The translations under genes were made by a program, and so were the position numbers. From JAVBJN01 sp031546985 (lineage in GTDB: Bacteria > Bacteroidota > Bacteroidia > Chitinophagales > Chitinophagaceae), in assembly GCA_031546985.1 (NCBI GenBank), contig JAVBJN010000077.1, forward strand, positions 62,001-126,000: a stretch of 64,000 bases of DNA, given 5' to 3'. This document shows, in pieces, positions 25,825 through 34,566 of the stretch. Within the stretch, counting starts at the first letter, position 1; each line of letters begins with the position of its first letter. The notes under the pieces were generated by a model. The model was not told the origin of the DNA. It worked only from the letters and a program-made list of their open reading frames with translations, and made no database searches.

Positions 25825-26071
25825 CGGTATTGTTTGTTTTGATTTCCAGTTCAGCCATGCTCTTTCCAAATACTTTGCAGAACGCTTCTTTTGTTTCTGG
25901 CCTGACATAACTGGTACATGCTTCTTTCATGTAGATAATGCGCCTGATGGTGTCTTTGCTCTGACCGGACTGCTTGATAACTTTATCTAACAAGAGTGTT
26001 CTTTTATCAATAGGCAGTTGTACCAGCCATGCCCTAATATTAAATCGGTATTTACTTATTGTACTATCCAT
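25808..26071 (-). CDS. Small DNA-binding-like protein of the replication module
   Basis: 87 residues. Residues ~25-75 read KVIKQSGQSKDTIRRIIYMKEACTSYVRPETKEAFCKVFG, consistent with a helix-turn-helix of the repressor type. Its start codon (26069-26071) abuts a repressor-like site (26071-26082) shared with the divergent HTH gene. Probably an early regulator or replication accessory protein. Confidence 0.68.
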   Translation of the reverse strand: MDSTISKYRFNIRAWLVQLPIDKRTLLLDKVIKQSGQSKDTIRRIIYMKEACTSYVRPETKEAFCKVFGKSMAELEIKTNNTDETNK

Positions 26072-26190
26072 TTTGATTGCCTTTTATTCCCTTTTATTGA
26101 TTTTTTGTGTAAAATTTGATACATTTGTGTAATCATTGAGAATCAAAGGTAATCAAAAAGGAATTATTAGCAATCGCAGGTAATCAAAAA
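26071..26190. promoter_or_regulatory. Divergent control region with repeated operator sites
   Basis: AGGTAATCAAAAA occurs twice on the plus strand (26147-26159 and 26178-26190, 31 bases apart) and an inverted near-copy (TTTTGATTGCCT, 26071-26082) touches the start codon of the minus-strand gene. Between them TTG (26097-26099), 20 bases, then TACATTTG (26120-26127) forms a good promoter for the HTH gene. The layout is that of a repressor acting on its own and the opposite promoter. Confidence 0.55.
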
Positions 26191-26200
26191 AGCATCGAAT

Positions 26201-26623
26201 ATGGAAGCATTTGATCTAAAAAATTTCAGGGAAAAACATACAAAGCTGTCGCAGCGGGAGTTTGCAGCGAAAATTGGCGTTTCTCAGGGAACAGTCGGAA
26301 AAATAGAAGCCGGATACAATGGTGTTAGCAACAAGCTACTGGATAAAATTGCAGCTAAGTTTGAGATAGATACTGAGCCATATAAAAGTTATAACCTGGA
26401 TAAAGAATCAGTACACGATGAACATAAAATCGAGATTGGGGAATTCGAATACAAGTATTACAAGCTGCTTGAAGAAAAGGAAGCATTACATACTAAGCTG
26501 CTAGAACTTAGTGGTGAGAACAACGACCTGTTGAAGAAAATCGTAGTTTGTAACGAGGAGAAGAATGAACTGCTTATTGAACGGGAGCAATTAAATAAGA
26601 AAATAGAAATGATGAGTAAGTAA
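26201..26623 (+). CDS. XRE-family repressor with coiled-coil tail
   Basis: 140 residues. HTH at ~5-62 (NFRREKH-like start, LSQREFAAKIGVSQGTVGKIEAGYNGVSNKLL). Residues ~85-138 form a long charged coiled coil (EEKEALHTKLLELSGENNDLLKKI). Divergent from the replication module, with repeated AATC-containing sites in the shared control region, so probably the element's master repressor. Similar in plan to the regulator at 2067. Confidence 0.85.
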   Translation: MEAFDLKNFREKHTKLSQREFAAKIGVSQGTVGKIEAGYNGVSNKLLDKIAAKFEIDTEPYKSYNLDKESVHDEHKIEIGEFEYKYYKLLEEKEALHTKLLELSGENNDLLKKIVVCNEEKNELLIEREQLNKKIEMMSK

Positions 26624-26637
26624 CCTTCCGAATATAT

Positions 26638-26722
26638 GATTTTGCTACAAATAGCAACAAGTATTTAGGCTGTTGTAGCATAGTCTTAAATCGATAATCA
26701 GTTTTTTATTTTTTGCAACAAA
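26638..26722. repeat. Left imperfect direct repeat flanking the R-M operon
   Basis: Begins GATTTTGCTACAA and contains an inverted repeat TGCTACAA (26643-26650) / TTGTAGCA (26673-26680). A related ~95-base copy lies at 34227-34320 in the same orientation, right after hsdM. The two bracket exactly the HTH-hsdR-hsdS-prrC-hsdM block. Confidence 0.5.
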
Positions 26723-26757
26723 TACTATAAGCGAAAGTGCAGAGACAAAAAATGCTC

Positions 26758-26769
26758 AAAAACCACTTT
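26758..26769 (+). repeat. AAAAACCACTTT motif, copy 3
   Basis: Exact copy of the 12-mer at 11111 and 16506; 136 bases before the start codon of the R-M regulator at 26894. Confidence 0.4.
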
Positions 26770-26860
26770 AAGGCCTTGCATTGTCTTCGGTATCCATAGC
26801 TGCTTTTGTCAATTCACTATAATACAGTGACTATTTGCACTCTTTGCTGGTGTAGTTTAC

Positions 26861-26868
26861 TATATTTG
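26861..26868 (+). promoter_or_regulatory. -7 element for the R-M operon
   Basis: TATATTTG fits TAnnTTTG; a TTTG 23 bases upstream (26834-26837) may be the -33 element. The start codon is 25 bases downstream. Confidence 0.5.
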
Positions 26869-26893
26869 GCATTTAAATTTAATTAGGCTTCAA

Positions 26894-27082
26894 ATGAACC
26901 GAATTAAGGATGTTTTAAAGGAAAAAGGTATCTCTCAAGCTTGGCTTGCGAAAAAATTAGAAAAAAGTTATAATACGATTAATGAGTACGTTCGAAATGT
27001 AAGACAACCACGCATTGAAGACTTATATCGAATTGCCAAAATTTTGGACGTTAACGCTAAAGACTTATTGAACGAAGAATAA
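26894..27082 (+). CDS. Small XRE-family regulator of the type I R-M operon
   Basis: 62 residues, nearly all HTH: MNRIKDVLKEKGISQAWLAKKL, then SYNTINEYVRNVRQPRIEDLYRIAKIL. Its stop overlaps the hsdR start by one base, so it is the first gene of the operon and probably controls R-M expression as a C-protein-like regulator, delaying restriction until methylation is established. Confidence 0.85.
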   Translation: MNRIKDVLKEKGISQAWLAKKLEKSYNTINEYVRNVRQPRIEDLYRIAKILDVNAKDLLNEE

Positions 27083-30000
27083 TGAGCAATGAAAATCAGA
27101 TAGAAGAAGCTCTTATTGAGCAACTAAAAGGGTTGAAATATGTTTATCGCCCGGACATTGTTGATAGGAATACTCTAGAAGAAAACTTCAAAACCAAGTT
27201 TGAAGAGCTTAACCGTGTTCGTCTATCAGAGAGTGAGTTTTTGAAGCTTAGAGAAGAAATCATTAACCCTGACGTTTTCAGTGCGTCTAAATTTCTGCGT
27301 GAACGGCAGTACTTTCAGCGTGAAGATGCTACCCCCTTATATTATACCTTAGTAAACATTAAGGACTGGTGCAAAAATGCCTACGAAGTTATTAGCCAGT
27401 TACGCATTAATACCGAAAACAGTCATCAACGTTACGATATTATTTTGTTGATTAACGGCCTGCCTATTGTCCAAATCGAACTGAAAAGAGGCGATTTATC
27501 ACATCGCAAAGCGATGCAGCAAATTGTGGATTATAAGAACGAGCCAGGCAATGGGTACAGTAGCACTTTACTTTGCTTTATGCAGTTATTTATTACCAGC
27601 AATGTTGGAAGGACGCTTTATTTCGCCAATAACAAAAATCAACACTTTGCTTTTAATGCAGACGAGCAATTTCTGCCGGTGTATGAATTAGCTGATATTG
27701 ACAACAAAAAGATCAACAATCTTCATGATTTCGCTGATAAGTTTCTGGATAAATGCACACTTGGTGAAATGATTAGTAAGTATATGGTGTTGGTGGAAAG
27801 CGAGCAGAAACTGTTTGTAATGCGCCCTTATCAGATATACGCAGTGAAAGCAATTGACGAATGCGTCAAACAAAACCGCGGGAACGGTTATATCTGGCAT
27901 ACCACGGGAAGCGGCAAAACCCTGACCTCTTTTAAAGCTTCCACGCTGCTAAAAGATAACCCTGAAATTGAAAAGTGTTTGTTTGTGGTAGATCGTAAAG
28001 ACCTTGATCGACAAACCCGGGAGGAGTTCAACAAATTTCAGGAAGGCAGCGTAGAAGAAAATACGAATACCGAAACGTTGGTAAGACGTTTGCTTTCTAC
28101 CGACTACTCCGATAAAGTTATTGTTACCACCATTCAAAAGCTGGGGCTGGCACTGGACGGCGCTAATAAGAGAAATTATAAGGAACGTTTAGAGCCCTTG
28201 AGTAATAAACGTATCGTGTTCATTTTTGACGAATGTCACCGCTCCCAGTTCGGAGATAACCACAAGGCTATAAAGGAATTTTTCCCGCACGCACAACTCT
28301 TTGGTTTTACAGGGACACCCATTTTTGAAAAAAATGCAACTTATGTTGTGCGTGAAGGGGAAGAAGGTAAATACAAAGAAACAAAAGACATTTTTGAACA
28401 TGAACTTCATAAGTACACCATTACACACGCAATTGATGACAAAAATGTATTGCGTTTTCATATAGATTTTTTTAAGGGTAATGATGGACAAAATGCTAGA
28501 CCAGGCGAAGCCGTAGCCCGGCAGGCGGTGGTTGACGCTATATTGGAAAAACACAATGCAGCTACCAGTCAGCGAAAATTCAATGCGGTATTAGCAACAG
28601 CTTCGATCAATAATGCGATTGAATATTACCAGTCATTTAAAGAAAATCAGAATAAGCGCAAAGCCGAAAATCCTGATTACAACCCTTTAAACATTGCTTG
28701 TGTATTTTCGCCTCCTGCCCAATTGATAGCCAAAGAAGGCGATCAGCAAAGCCAGAAAAATGCGGCTGATGTAAAACAATTGCAGGAAGATTTGCAGCAG
28801 GAAAAACTGGACAATCAAACCAATCCGGAAGAGAAGAAGAATGCCCTAATAGACATCATTGCAGACTATAATCAGCAATTTGGCACCAATCACAATATCA
28901 ACGAATTTGATTTGTACTTCCAGGATGTACAAAGGCGTATCAAATACCAGAAATACAGCAATAAAGACTACCTGCATAAAAACAAGATTGATATCACTAT
29001 CGTTGTAGATATGCTGCTCACAGGTTTTGACAGCAAATATCTGAATACGTTGTATGTGGACAAATCCCTGAAATATCATGGGCTGATCCAGGCTTTTTCA
29101 CGCACTAATCGTGTACTGAACGATACCAAGCCTTACGGTAATATTTTGGATTTCCGTTCGCAACAAGAAGCAGTGAACCAGGCTATTGCTCTTTTTTCTG
29201 GTGAAAATAGCGGTAGCGCAAGAGAGATTTGGTTGGTAGATCCTGCACCAGTAGTTATTGACAAGTTTAAAGTGGCGGTTGAGAAACTAGGAGATTTCAT
29301 GCAGGAGCATAGCCTTGTGAGCGAACCCGAAGAAGTGTATAATCTAAGGGGTGACGCAGCTAGAATATCATTCATTGAAAATTTTAAAGAAGTGCAGCGG
29401 TTTAAATTGCAATTAGACCAGTTCACTGATTTGAACGAAGAGCAAAAGGCAACAATCGAAGCTATTTTTCCCAGGGACACTTTTCAGGAATTTCGTAGCT
29501 CCTATATTGAAACAGCAAAGCAATTTCAGAAACGGCAGCAGAAGGAGGGGGAAAATACACCACCTGAAATACAACAGCTGGACTTTGAATTTATCTTGTT
29601 TGCTTCTGCCGTGATAGATTATGATTACATCATGAACCTTACAGCAGAAAACCTAGGTAAAAAACCAGGCAAACAGAAAATGACTAAGGATCAAATAAAA
29701 AGTCTGCTCAAGTCAAACTCTAACTTAATGGCAGAAGAGGAAGATTTAAGTGATTTTATTGACCAACTGGATTGGACTGTTGGACAAACAGCTAATGAGC
29801 TAAAACATAACTTTGAAAATTTCATAGACGACAAATATGACAAAGAGCTGGCGGGGATCGCCCATAGAAACGGATTGAAAACGGCGGAATTGAAAGCCTT
29901 TGTGGAAAATATAATGAGTCGGATGATTTTTGACGGTGAAAAACTGACAGACTTATTAGAGCCTTTGGAACTGAGCTGGAAAGAACGCAGGGTAAAGGAA

Positions 30001-30084
30001 TTGGCATTGATGGGAGAACTTGTACCGCAATTAAAAAAATTAGCCCAAGGGGGTGAAATATCAGGATTAGCCGCTTATGAATAA
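27082..30084 (+). CDS. hsdR: Type I restriction endonuclease subunit R
   Basis: 1000 residues, full length for HsdR. The N-terminal PD-(D/E)xK nuclease has RYDIILLING and then QIELKRG with Glu133-Leu-Lys135. The SF2 translocase motor has motif I TTGSGKT at 274-280, DECH at 383-386 and GFTGTP (motif III region), with later helicase motifs around DMLLTGFDS and QAFSRTNR. The C-terminal ~200 residues are helical for binding to the M/S core. It cuts unmodified DNA after ATP-driven translocation. It overlaps hsdS by 8 bases. Confidence 0.95.
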   Translation: MSNENQIEEALIEQLKGLKYVYRPDIVDRNTLEENFKTKFEELNRVRLSESEFLKLREEIINPDVFSASKFLRERQYFQREDATPLYYTLVNIKDWCKNAYEVISQLRINTENSHQRYDIILLINGLPIVQIELKRGDLSHRKAMQQIVDYKNEPGNGYSSTLLCFMQLFITSNVGRTLYFANNKNQHFAFNADEQFLPVYELADIDNKKINNLHDFADKFLDKCTLGEMISKYMVLVESEQKLFVMRPYQIYAVKAIDECVKQNRGNGYIWHTTGSGKTLTSFKASTLLKDNPEIEKCLFVVDRKDLDRQTREEFNKFQEGSVEENTNTETLVRRLLSTDYSDKVIVTTIQKLGLALDGANKRNYKERLEPLSNKRIVFIFDECHRSQFGDNHKAIKEFFPHAQLFGFTGTPIFEKNATYVVREGEEGKYKETKDIFEHELHKYTITHAIDDKNVLRFHIDFFKGNDGQNARPGEAVARQAVVDAILEKHNAATSQRKFNAVLATASINNAIEYYQSFKENQNKRKAENPDYNPLNIACVFSPPAQLIAKEGDQQSQKNAADVKQLQEDLQQEKLDNQTNPEEKKNALIDIIADYNQQFGTNHNINEFDLYFQDVQRRIKYQKYSNKDYLHKNKIDITIVVDMLLTGFDSKYLNTLYVDKSLKYHGLIQAFSRTNRVLNDTKPYGNILDFRSQQEAVNQAIALFSGENSGSAREIWLVDPAPVVIDKFKVAVEKLGDFMQEHSLVSEPEEVYNLRGDAARISFIENFKEVQRFKLQLDQFTDLNEEQKATIEAIFPRDTFQEFRSSYIETAKQFQKRQQKEGENTPPEIQQLDFEFILFASAVIDYDYIMNLTAENLGKKPGKQKMTKDQIKSLLKSNSNLMAEEEDLSDFIDQLDWTVGQTANELKHNFENFIDDKYDKELAGIAHRNGLKTAELKAFVENIMSRMIFDGEKLTDLLEPLELSWKERRVKELALMGELVPQLKKLAQGGEISGLAAYE

Positions 30085-31342
30085 GACGAAAGAATTGATA
30101 CCTGGCTTGCGTTTTCCCGGATTTAAAAATAAGGGGGAGTGGGCTAACGAGCAGTTGGGAGAAATTTCTGAAATAGTTCGTGGTGGTTCGCCACGACCAA
30201 TTCAGGATTATCTTACAACAAGAAATGATGGCTTGAATTGGTTGAAAATAGCGGACGTTCAGTCCGATGCGAAATATATTACACTTACCAAGGAGAAAGT
30301 AATTAGAGAAGCCTTAAGTAGTACTAGAGAAGTAAATCCTGGTGATTTAATTCTCTCAAATTCTATGAGCTTTGGGCGTCCTTATATTCTAAAAATAAAA
30401 ACCTGCATTCACGATGGATGGATTGCTATTCGAAAAATATCAAACAAAACATTTGAAGATTATCTATATTATTTCATATCATCGGAAGCAAGCCAATTAT
30501 ATTTCAATACAAAAGCCGCAGGTGCAGCTGTAAAGAATTTGAATGCTGAAATAATAAAATTGCTTCCCATTCATTTTCCCAAAAATAAAGATGAACAACA
30601 TAAAATCGCATCCTGCCTTTCTTCTTTAGACGAAGTACTTATAGCTCAAAGCCAAAAGTTACAGTTGCTCAAAGATCACAAAAAAGGCTTGATGCAAAAC
30701 CTTTTTCCGCAAGAAGGAGAGAAAGTGCCGAAGTATCGGTTCAAGGGGTTTGAGAAAGATGAGGAATGGTTGGAGGAAAAGTTGGTGGATTTAGGACATT
30801 TCTTTGGAGGAGGAACTCCAGACCGATCAAATAGTAGTTATTGGATTGGTAATATTCCTTGGATCTCAAGTTCCGACATTAAAGAAGATGATATTCACAA
30901 CATTTCAATTACTCGTTTTATAAATAATAATTCAATAAAAGAGTCTGCAACCAAGACAGTCCCCAAAGGAAGTGTATTATTTGTTTCAAGAGTTGGAGTT
31001 GGAAAATTGGCAATTAATAAAGAAGATTTATGCACAAGTCAGGATTTTACCAGTTTCGTACCCAAAAAAGGTGTTTTGAATTTCTTTGTAGGATATTATT
31101 TTTTATCCAACAAGAACCTTTTACAGTCATTAAATCAGGGTACTTCAATTAAAGGGTTTTCAAAGAGTGATTTGGAGAATTTTAAGGTGCCTTTTCCTAA
31201 GAATCCAAAGGAACAACAAAAAATTATTTCCTGTCTATCGTCGTTAGATGAACTCATCATTGCACAAACAGAGAAAATAGAGCAATTGAAGCAACATAAG
31301 AAAGGACTAATGCAAGGCTTGTTTCCCAAAATGAACAATTAG
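30077..31342 (+). CDS. hsdS: Type I restriction specificity subunit S
   Basis: 421 residues, with two target-recognition domains (~15-190 and ~225-390). Each is followed by a conserved helix with a near-identical ending (SCLSSLDEVLIAQSQKLQLLKDHKKGLMQ and SCLSSLDELIIAQTEKIEQLKQHKKGLMQ, shown here in part as the coiled-coil spacers). These repeats set the distance between the two half-sites. The recognised sequence cannot be read from the protein. Translation is coupled to hsdR (overlap) and the PrrC-like gene follows after 3 bases. Confidence 0.94.
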   Translation: MNKTKELIPGLRFPGFKNKGEWANEQLGEISEIVRGGSPRPIQDYLTTRNDGLNWLKIADVQSDAKYITLTKEKVIREALSSTREVNPGDLILSNSMSFGRPYILKIKTCIHDGWIAIRKISNKTFEDYLYYFISSEASQLYFNTKAAGAAVKNLNAEIIKLLPIHFPKNKDEQHKIASCLSSLDEVLIAQSQKLQLLKDHKKGLMQNLFPQEGEKVPKYRFKGFEKDEEWLEEKLVDLGHFFGGGTPDRSNSSYWIGNIPWISSSDIKEDDIHNISITRFINNNSIKESATKTVPKGSVLFVSRVGVGKLAINKEDLCTSQDFTSFVPKKGVLNFFVGYYFLSNKNLLQSLNQGTSIKGFSKSDLENFKVPFPKNPKEQQKIISCLSSLDELIIAQTEKIEQLKQHKKGLMQGLFPKMNN

Positions 31343-31345
31343 CGT

Positions 31346-32515
31346 ATGAGCACTATAAACAAATTTTCGAACCTCGCAGAAGTAGCGGAACATTTCCGAA
31401 AAGATTTAAAAGGAGAACATCCTAAGAAGAGTGGTAAAGGCTACATTGAAGCTAAAGATTTGGTATTATTCTTTGCGCATAACGGTAGCGGAAAAACCAG
31501 GCTTTCTATGGAGTTTAAACAAGCCGGAAAAACGTTTGATGCTGATGGTAATGTATCAAGCCGGAATACCTTGTACTTCAATGCTTTTACGGAAGATTTA
31601 TTTTCCTGGAACAACGACCTAGAAAATGATATTCATAGAACACTTACCCTAAATGCCGATTCCGTATTTTTTGACGGGTTGCGTGAACTGGATTTAGATG
31701 TTAAGATCGAATCATTCTTCAATAACTATGTGGACTTAAAATTTGATATTGATTATGATACATCCACAGTGGCTTTTTCAAGGAGCATTATTGTTGACGG
31801 AAACGAGCAAACTGTGGAAAATATTAAAATATCCAGAGGAGAGGAAACTTTGTTTATCTGGTGTTTCTTTTTGGCTATTTGCCAATTAGCGATTGACAAA
31901 GACCCTGCCTACAGTTGGGTAAAGTTCATTTATATCGACGACCCGATCTCATCGCTAGATGAAAATAATGCCATTGCGGTCGCCTGCGACTTATGCAATC
32001 TATTGACAACGGAGGGGAACGAATTGAAGACCATAATCTCAACGCATCATAGCTTGTTTTTTAATGTGCTCTACAATGAATTTGGGAGGAAAGTCAAAAA
32101 CAAACGCTACTTTTTGCATAACAAAGGTCTTGAAGGATATGCTTTACAGGACACTAACGACACTCCTTTCTTTCATCATATAGCCACATTAAGCGAACTT
32201 AAGAAAGTAGCAGAATCGGACAAGATTTATACCTATCATTTTAATTCTTTGAGGAGTATTTTAGAGAAAACGGCCACCTTTTTTGGTTACGATAGAATAG
32301 ATAAATGCATTGATGGATTAGACGATGAAGTTCTTTTTGAACGGGCCTTACAATTGTTCAGCCATGGAAAGTATTCCATATTCGATCCGGCGGAAATGGG
32401 TGACGATACTAAGGATCTTTTTAAGCGGATTTTAAATGGGTTTCTGGGAAAGTATGAATTTTATTTCCCGCAAATATTTAACGAGGAAACTCAAACAGAA
32501 ATAGCATCAGCATGA
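31346..32515 (+). CDS. prrC: PrrC-like anticodon nuclease
   Basis: 389 residues, close to the ~396 of E. coli PrrC. The N-terminal ABC-type ATPase has Walker A AHNGSGKT (44-51) followed by RLSMEFKQ, and then YFNAFTEDLFSWNNDLEND, which as far as I remember closely follows PrrC. A signature-like segment (KISRGEETLF), Walker B (FIYIDDPISSLD) and H-loop (ISTHHS) follow. The C-terminal part has Arg303, Glu307 and His340; PrrC's RNase triad is Arg320-Glu324-His356, with nearly the same spacing (4 and 33 versus 4 and 32). PrrC is held inactive by the type I R-M complex and cuts tRNA-Lys when a phage disables restriction. The placement between hsdS and hsdM fits this. Confidence 0.85.
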   Translation: MSTINKFSNLAEVAEHFRKDLKGEHPKKSGKGYIEAKDLVLFFAHNGSGKTRLSMEFKQAGKTFDADGNVSSRNTLYFNAFTEDLFSWNNDLENDIHRTLTLNADSVFFDGLRELDLDVKIESFFNNYVDLKFDIDYDTSTVAFSRSIIVDGNEQTVENIKISRGEETLFIWCFFLAICQLAIDKDPAYSWVKFIYIDDPISSLDENNAIAVACDLCNLLTTEGNELKTIISTHHSLFFNVLYNEFGRKVKNKRYFLHNKGLEGYALQDTNDTPFFHHIATLSELKKVAESDKIYTYHFNSLRSILEKTATFFGYDRIDKCIDGLDDEVLFERALQLFSHGKYSIFDPAEMGDDTKDLFKRILNGFLGKYEFYFPQIFNEETQTEIASA

Positions 32516-34155
32516 CACAAAAAGATCAATATAAAGAGTTAGGAGATACACTTTGGGAGATAGCCAACGATTTAAGAGGGGCGATGAATGCGGATGATTT
32601 CCGTGATTACATGCTTTCGTTTCTATTCCTTAGGTATTTGTCTTTTAATTATGAAGAAGCGGCAAAAAAGGAACTAGGAAAAGACTACCCAAAGAGTCCT
32701 TCCAAAGATAGCAGAGCCGACTTTATTGTTCCGCCGCCTCTGGAACTTTGGTATAGACTAAACAAAGGCGATATTGAGGAGTTTGAGGAGCAGATGCGTA
32801 AAAAAGTGCACTATGTTGTCAAGCCAAAATATTTATGGAGCAATATCACAGAGTTGGCGCGTACACAGGATGATGAACTGATTAAAACGCTGCAAAAGGG
32901 GTTCCGATATATTGAAGACGAATCGTTCAAAAGCTCCTTTAAAGGCTTGTTTTCCGAAATCAACCTGAACTCAGAGAAACTGGGTAAAACACCCAAAGAT
33001 AAAAATGATACCCTTTGTAAGATCATCCGGAAAATTGCGGAAGGTATTGCAGACTTTTCAACAGGGATTGATACGCTCGGCGATGCTTATGAATATCTGA
33101 TTGGAAAGTTTGCAGCAGGCTCAGGCAAGAAGGCTGGGGAATTTTATACTCCTCAACAAATTTCAACTATTCTTTCGCGGATTGTTATTTTAGATTCTCA
33201 GGACCCCACAACAGGACCTAAATCTAAACTTGATAAGGTATTGGATTTTGCTTGTGGTTCAGGCTCGCTTTTACTTAATGTTCGCACACAATTAAAGGAG
33301 GAAGCAAAGGGGAAAGGAACTATTGGTAAAGTTTACGGACAGGAAAAGAATGTAACTACTTACAACCTTGCCCGTATGAATATGCTGCTGCATGGTATGA
33401 AGGATACTGAGTTTGAGATATTCCATGGAGACACTTTACTCAATCAATGGGATATACTCAATGAGCTTAATCCAAGTAAAAAGGTTGAGTTTGATGCCAT
33501 TGTAGCCAATCCGCCTTTCAGTTTGCGTTGGGAGCCTAACGATACATTGTCAGAAGATTTTCGTTTCAAAAGTCATGGTATGGCACCAAAGTCGGCTGCT
33601 GATTTTGCTTTTTTATTACATGGTTTTCACTTTCTGAAAGACAATGGAACCATGGCGATCATCTTACCGCACGGCGTTTTATTTCGTGGTGGTGCTGAGG
33701 AAAGGATTCGCACAAAATTGCTAACGGATAATCATATTGATACCGTTATTGGTTTGCCTTCCAATTTATTTTACTCAACAGGGATTCCTGTTTGCATCTT
33801 AGTCTTGAAAAAATGTAAAAGGCACGAAGATGTCTTATTCATAAACGCAGCAGAACAGTATAAGCCAGGCAAAAGGCAAAATTCTTTAGAACCAGAGCAC
33901 ATCACCAGAATTGTAGAAACGTATCAGTTCAGGCCAGATAATAGAGAGAGATATGCACGAAGGGTTCCTATGGATGAAATAATAAAAAATGGCTATAACC
34001 TCAATATCTCAAGGTATGTGAGCACGTCCGTTGACGAGGTACGAATTGATTTAAAAGAGGTGAACACAAAACTGGCTATCATAAATAAAAGCATAAAAGA
34101 CAGTGCTGATAAACATAATGTGTTTTTAAAGGAACTTGGATTAGAACCAATTTAA
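32512..34155 (+). CDS. hsdM: Type I restriction-modification DNA methyltransferase subunit M
   Basis: 547 residues. The N-terminal HsdM helical domain starts KELGDTLWEIANDLRG. The methyltransferase core has the SAM motif DFACGSGS (245-252) and the catalytic NPPF (333-336) of N6-adenine methylases. The start codon overlaps the PrrC-like stop by 4 bases (ATGA). It methylates the site chosen by HsdS and, in known systems, is also part of the complex that masks PrrC. Followed by the right-hand flanking repeat. Confidence 0.95.
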   Translation: MTQKDQYKELGDTLWEIANDLRGAMNADDFRDYMLSFLFLRYLSFNYEEAAKKELGKDYPKSPSKDSRADFIVPPPLELWYRLNKGDIEEFEEQMRKKVHYVVKPKYLWSNITELARTQDDELIKTLQKGFRYIEDESFKSSFKGLFSEINLNSEKLGKTPKDKNDTLCKIIRKIAEGIADFSTGIDTLGDAYEYLIGKFAAGSGKKAGEFYTPQQISTILSRIVILDSQDPTTGPKSKLDKVLDFACGSGSLLLNVRTQLKEEAKGKGTIGKVYGQEKNVTTYNLARMNMLLHGMKDTEFEIFHGDTLLNQWDILNELNPSKKVEFDAIVANPPFSLRWEPNDTLSEDFRFKSHGMAPKSAADFAFLLHGFHFLKDNGTMAIILPHGVLFRGGAEERIRTKLLTDNHIDTVIGLPSNLFYSTGIPVCILVLKKCKRHEDVLFINAAEQYKPGKRQNSLEPEHITRIVETYQFRPDNRERYARRVPMDEIIKNGYNLNISRYVSTSVDEVRIDLKEVNTKLAIINKSIKDSADKHNVFLKELGLEPI

Positions 34156-34226
34156 GAATACGTTCAATGTTTTGCGGGAAGCCTACAAATTGGCAAAAAT
34201 GAATGATTTTGTGTCAAATATTATTT

Positions 34227-34320
34227 GATTTTGCTACATCTTGCAACAAATGGCGACAAGTGTTTAGCATGTTGTAGCACGGTTGCAAATTGAAAATCAA
34301 TTCTTTATTGTTTGCTACAA
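34227..34320. repeat. Right imperfect direct repeat flanking the R-M operon
   Basis: Same opening as the copy at 26638 (GATTTTGCTACA) and the same internal TTGTAGCA (34272-34279) pairing with TGCTACA (34232-34238). It is about ten bases longer than the left copy owing to a small insertion, and is followed by another TTGCTACAAG. Confidence 0.5.
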
Positions 34321-34390
34321 TTGCTACAAGATAGAATACAGAAAAAGTGTGTTTATAGTTTCAAAAAGAAAATTGATTTTAGCATAAAAA

Positions 34391-34420
34391 AAGGGAAGGC
34401 TTAAAATAGCCTTCCCTTTT
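34391..34420 (+). terminator. Terminator after the R-M operon
   Basis: AAGGGAAGGC (34391-34400) / GCCTTCCCTT (34409-34418), flanked by A and T runs; could act on both strands. Confidence 0.75.
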
Positions 34421-34506
34421 ACAATTCTACAGAATGTCTATTATACCGACATGAAATTATATGATTTTACAAATTCATTGATTTCCAATAAATTATCAAC
34501 GAAAAA

Positions 34507-34566
34507 GTTCGACAATTCCCCGCCCGGCTCCACTTTTTTAAAACCCGTACCCAGTGCGGGTTTTCT
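34507..34566. other. Possible island edge: tRNA-tail-like stretch and terminator
   Basis: 34507-34533 contains GTTCGA followed by CCCCGCCCGGCTCCA, reminiscent of the T-arm and acceptor end of a tRNA, but the T-stem does not pair and no 5' part exists. Directly after it AAAACCCG/CGGGTTTT (34540-34547, 34557-34564) forms a hairpin. Base composition shifts from AT-rich to GC-richer about here. Nothing else is evident between 34156 and 34776 apart from the repeat and terminator listed. Confidence 0.3.

Noticed and set aside
25825..25908. Longer N-terminus for the 25552 gene
   Set aside because: It would overlap the upstream gene by about 100 bases; the ATG at 25824 gives a normal coupled overlap.
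34507..34533. tRNA-like sequence (GTTCGA ... GGCTCCA)
   Set aside because: The T-stem cannot pair and no D-arm or anticodon arm precedes it, so it is not called as a tRNA gene; kept only as a weak edge marker.
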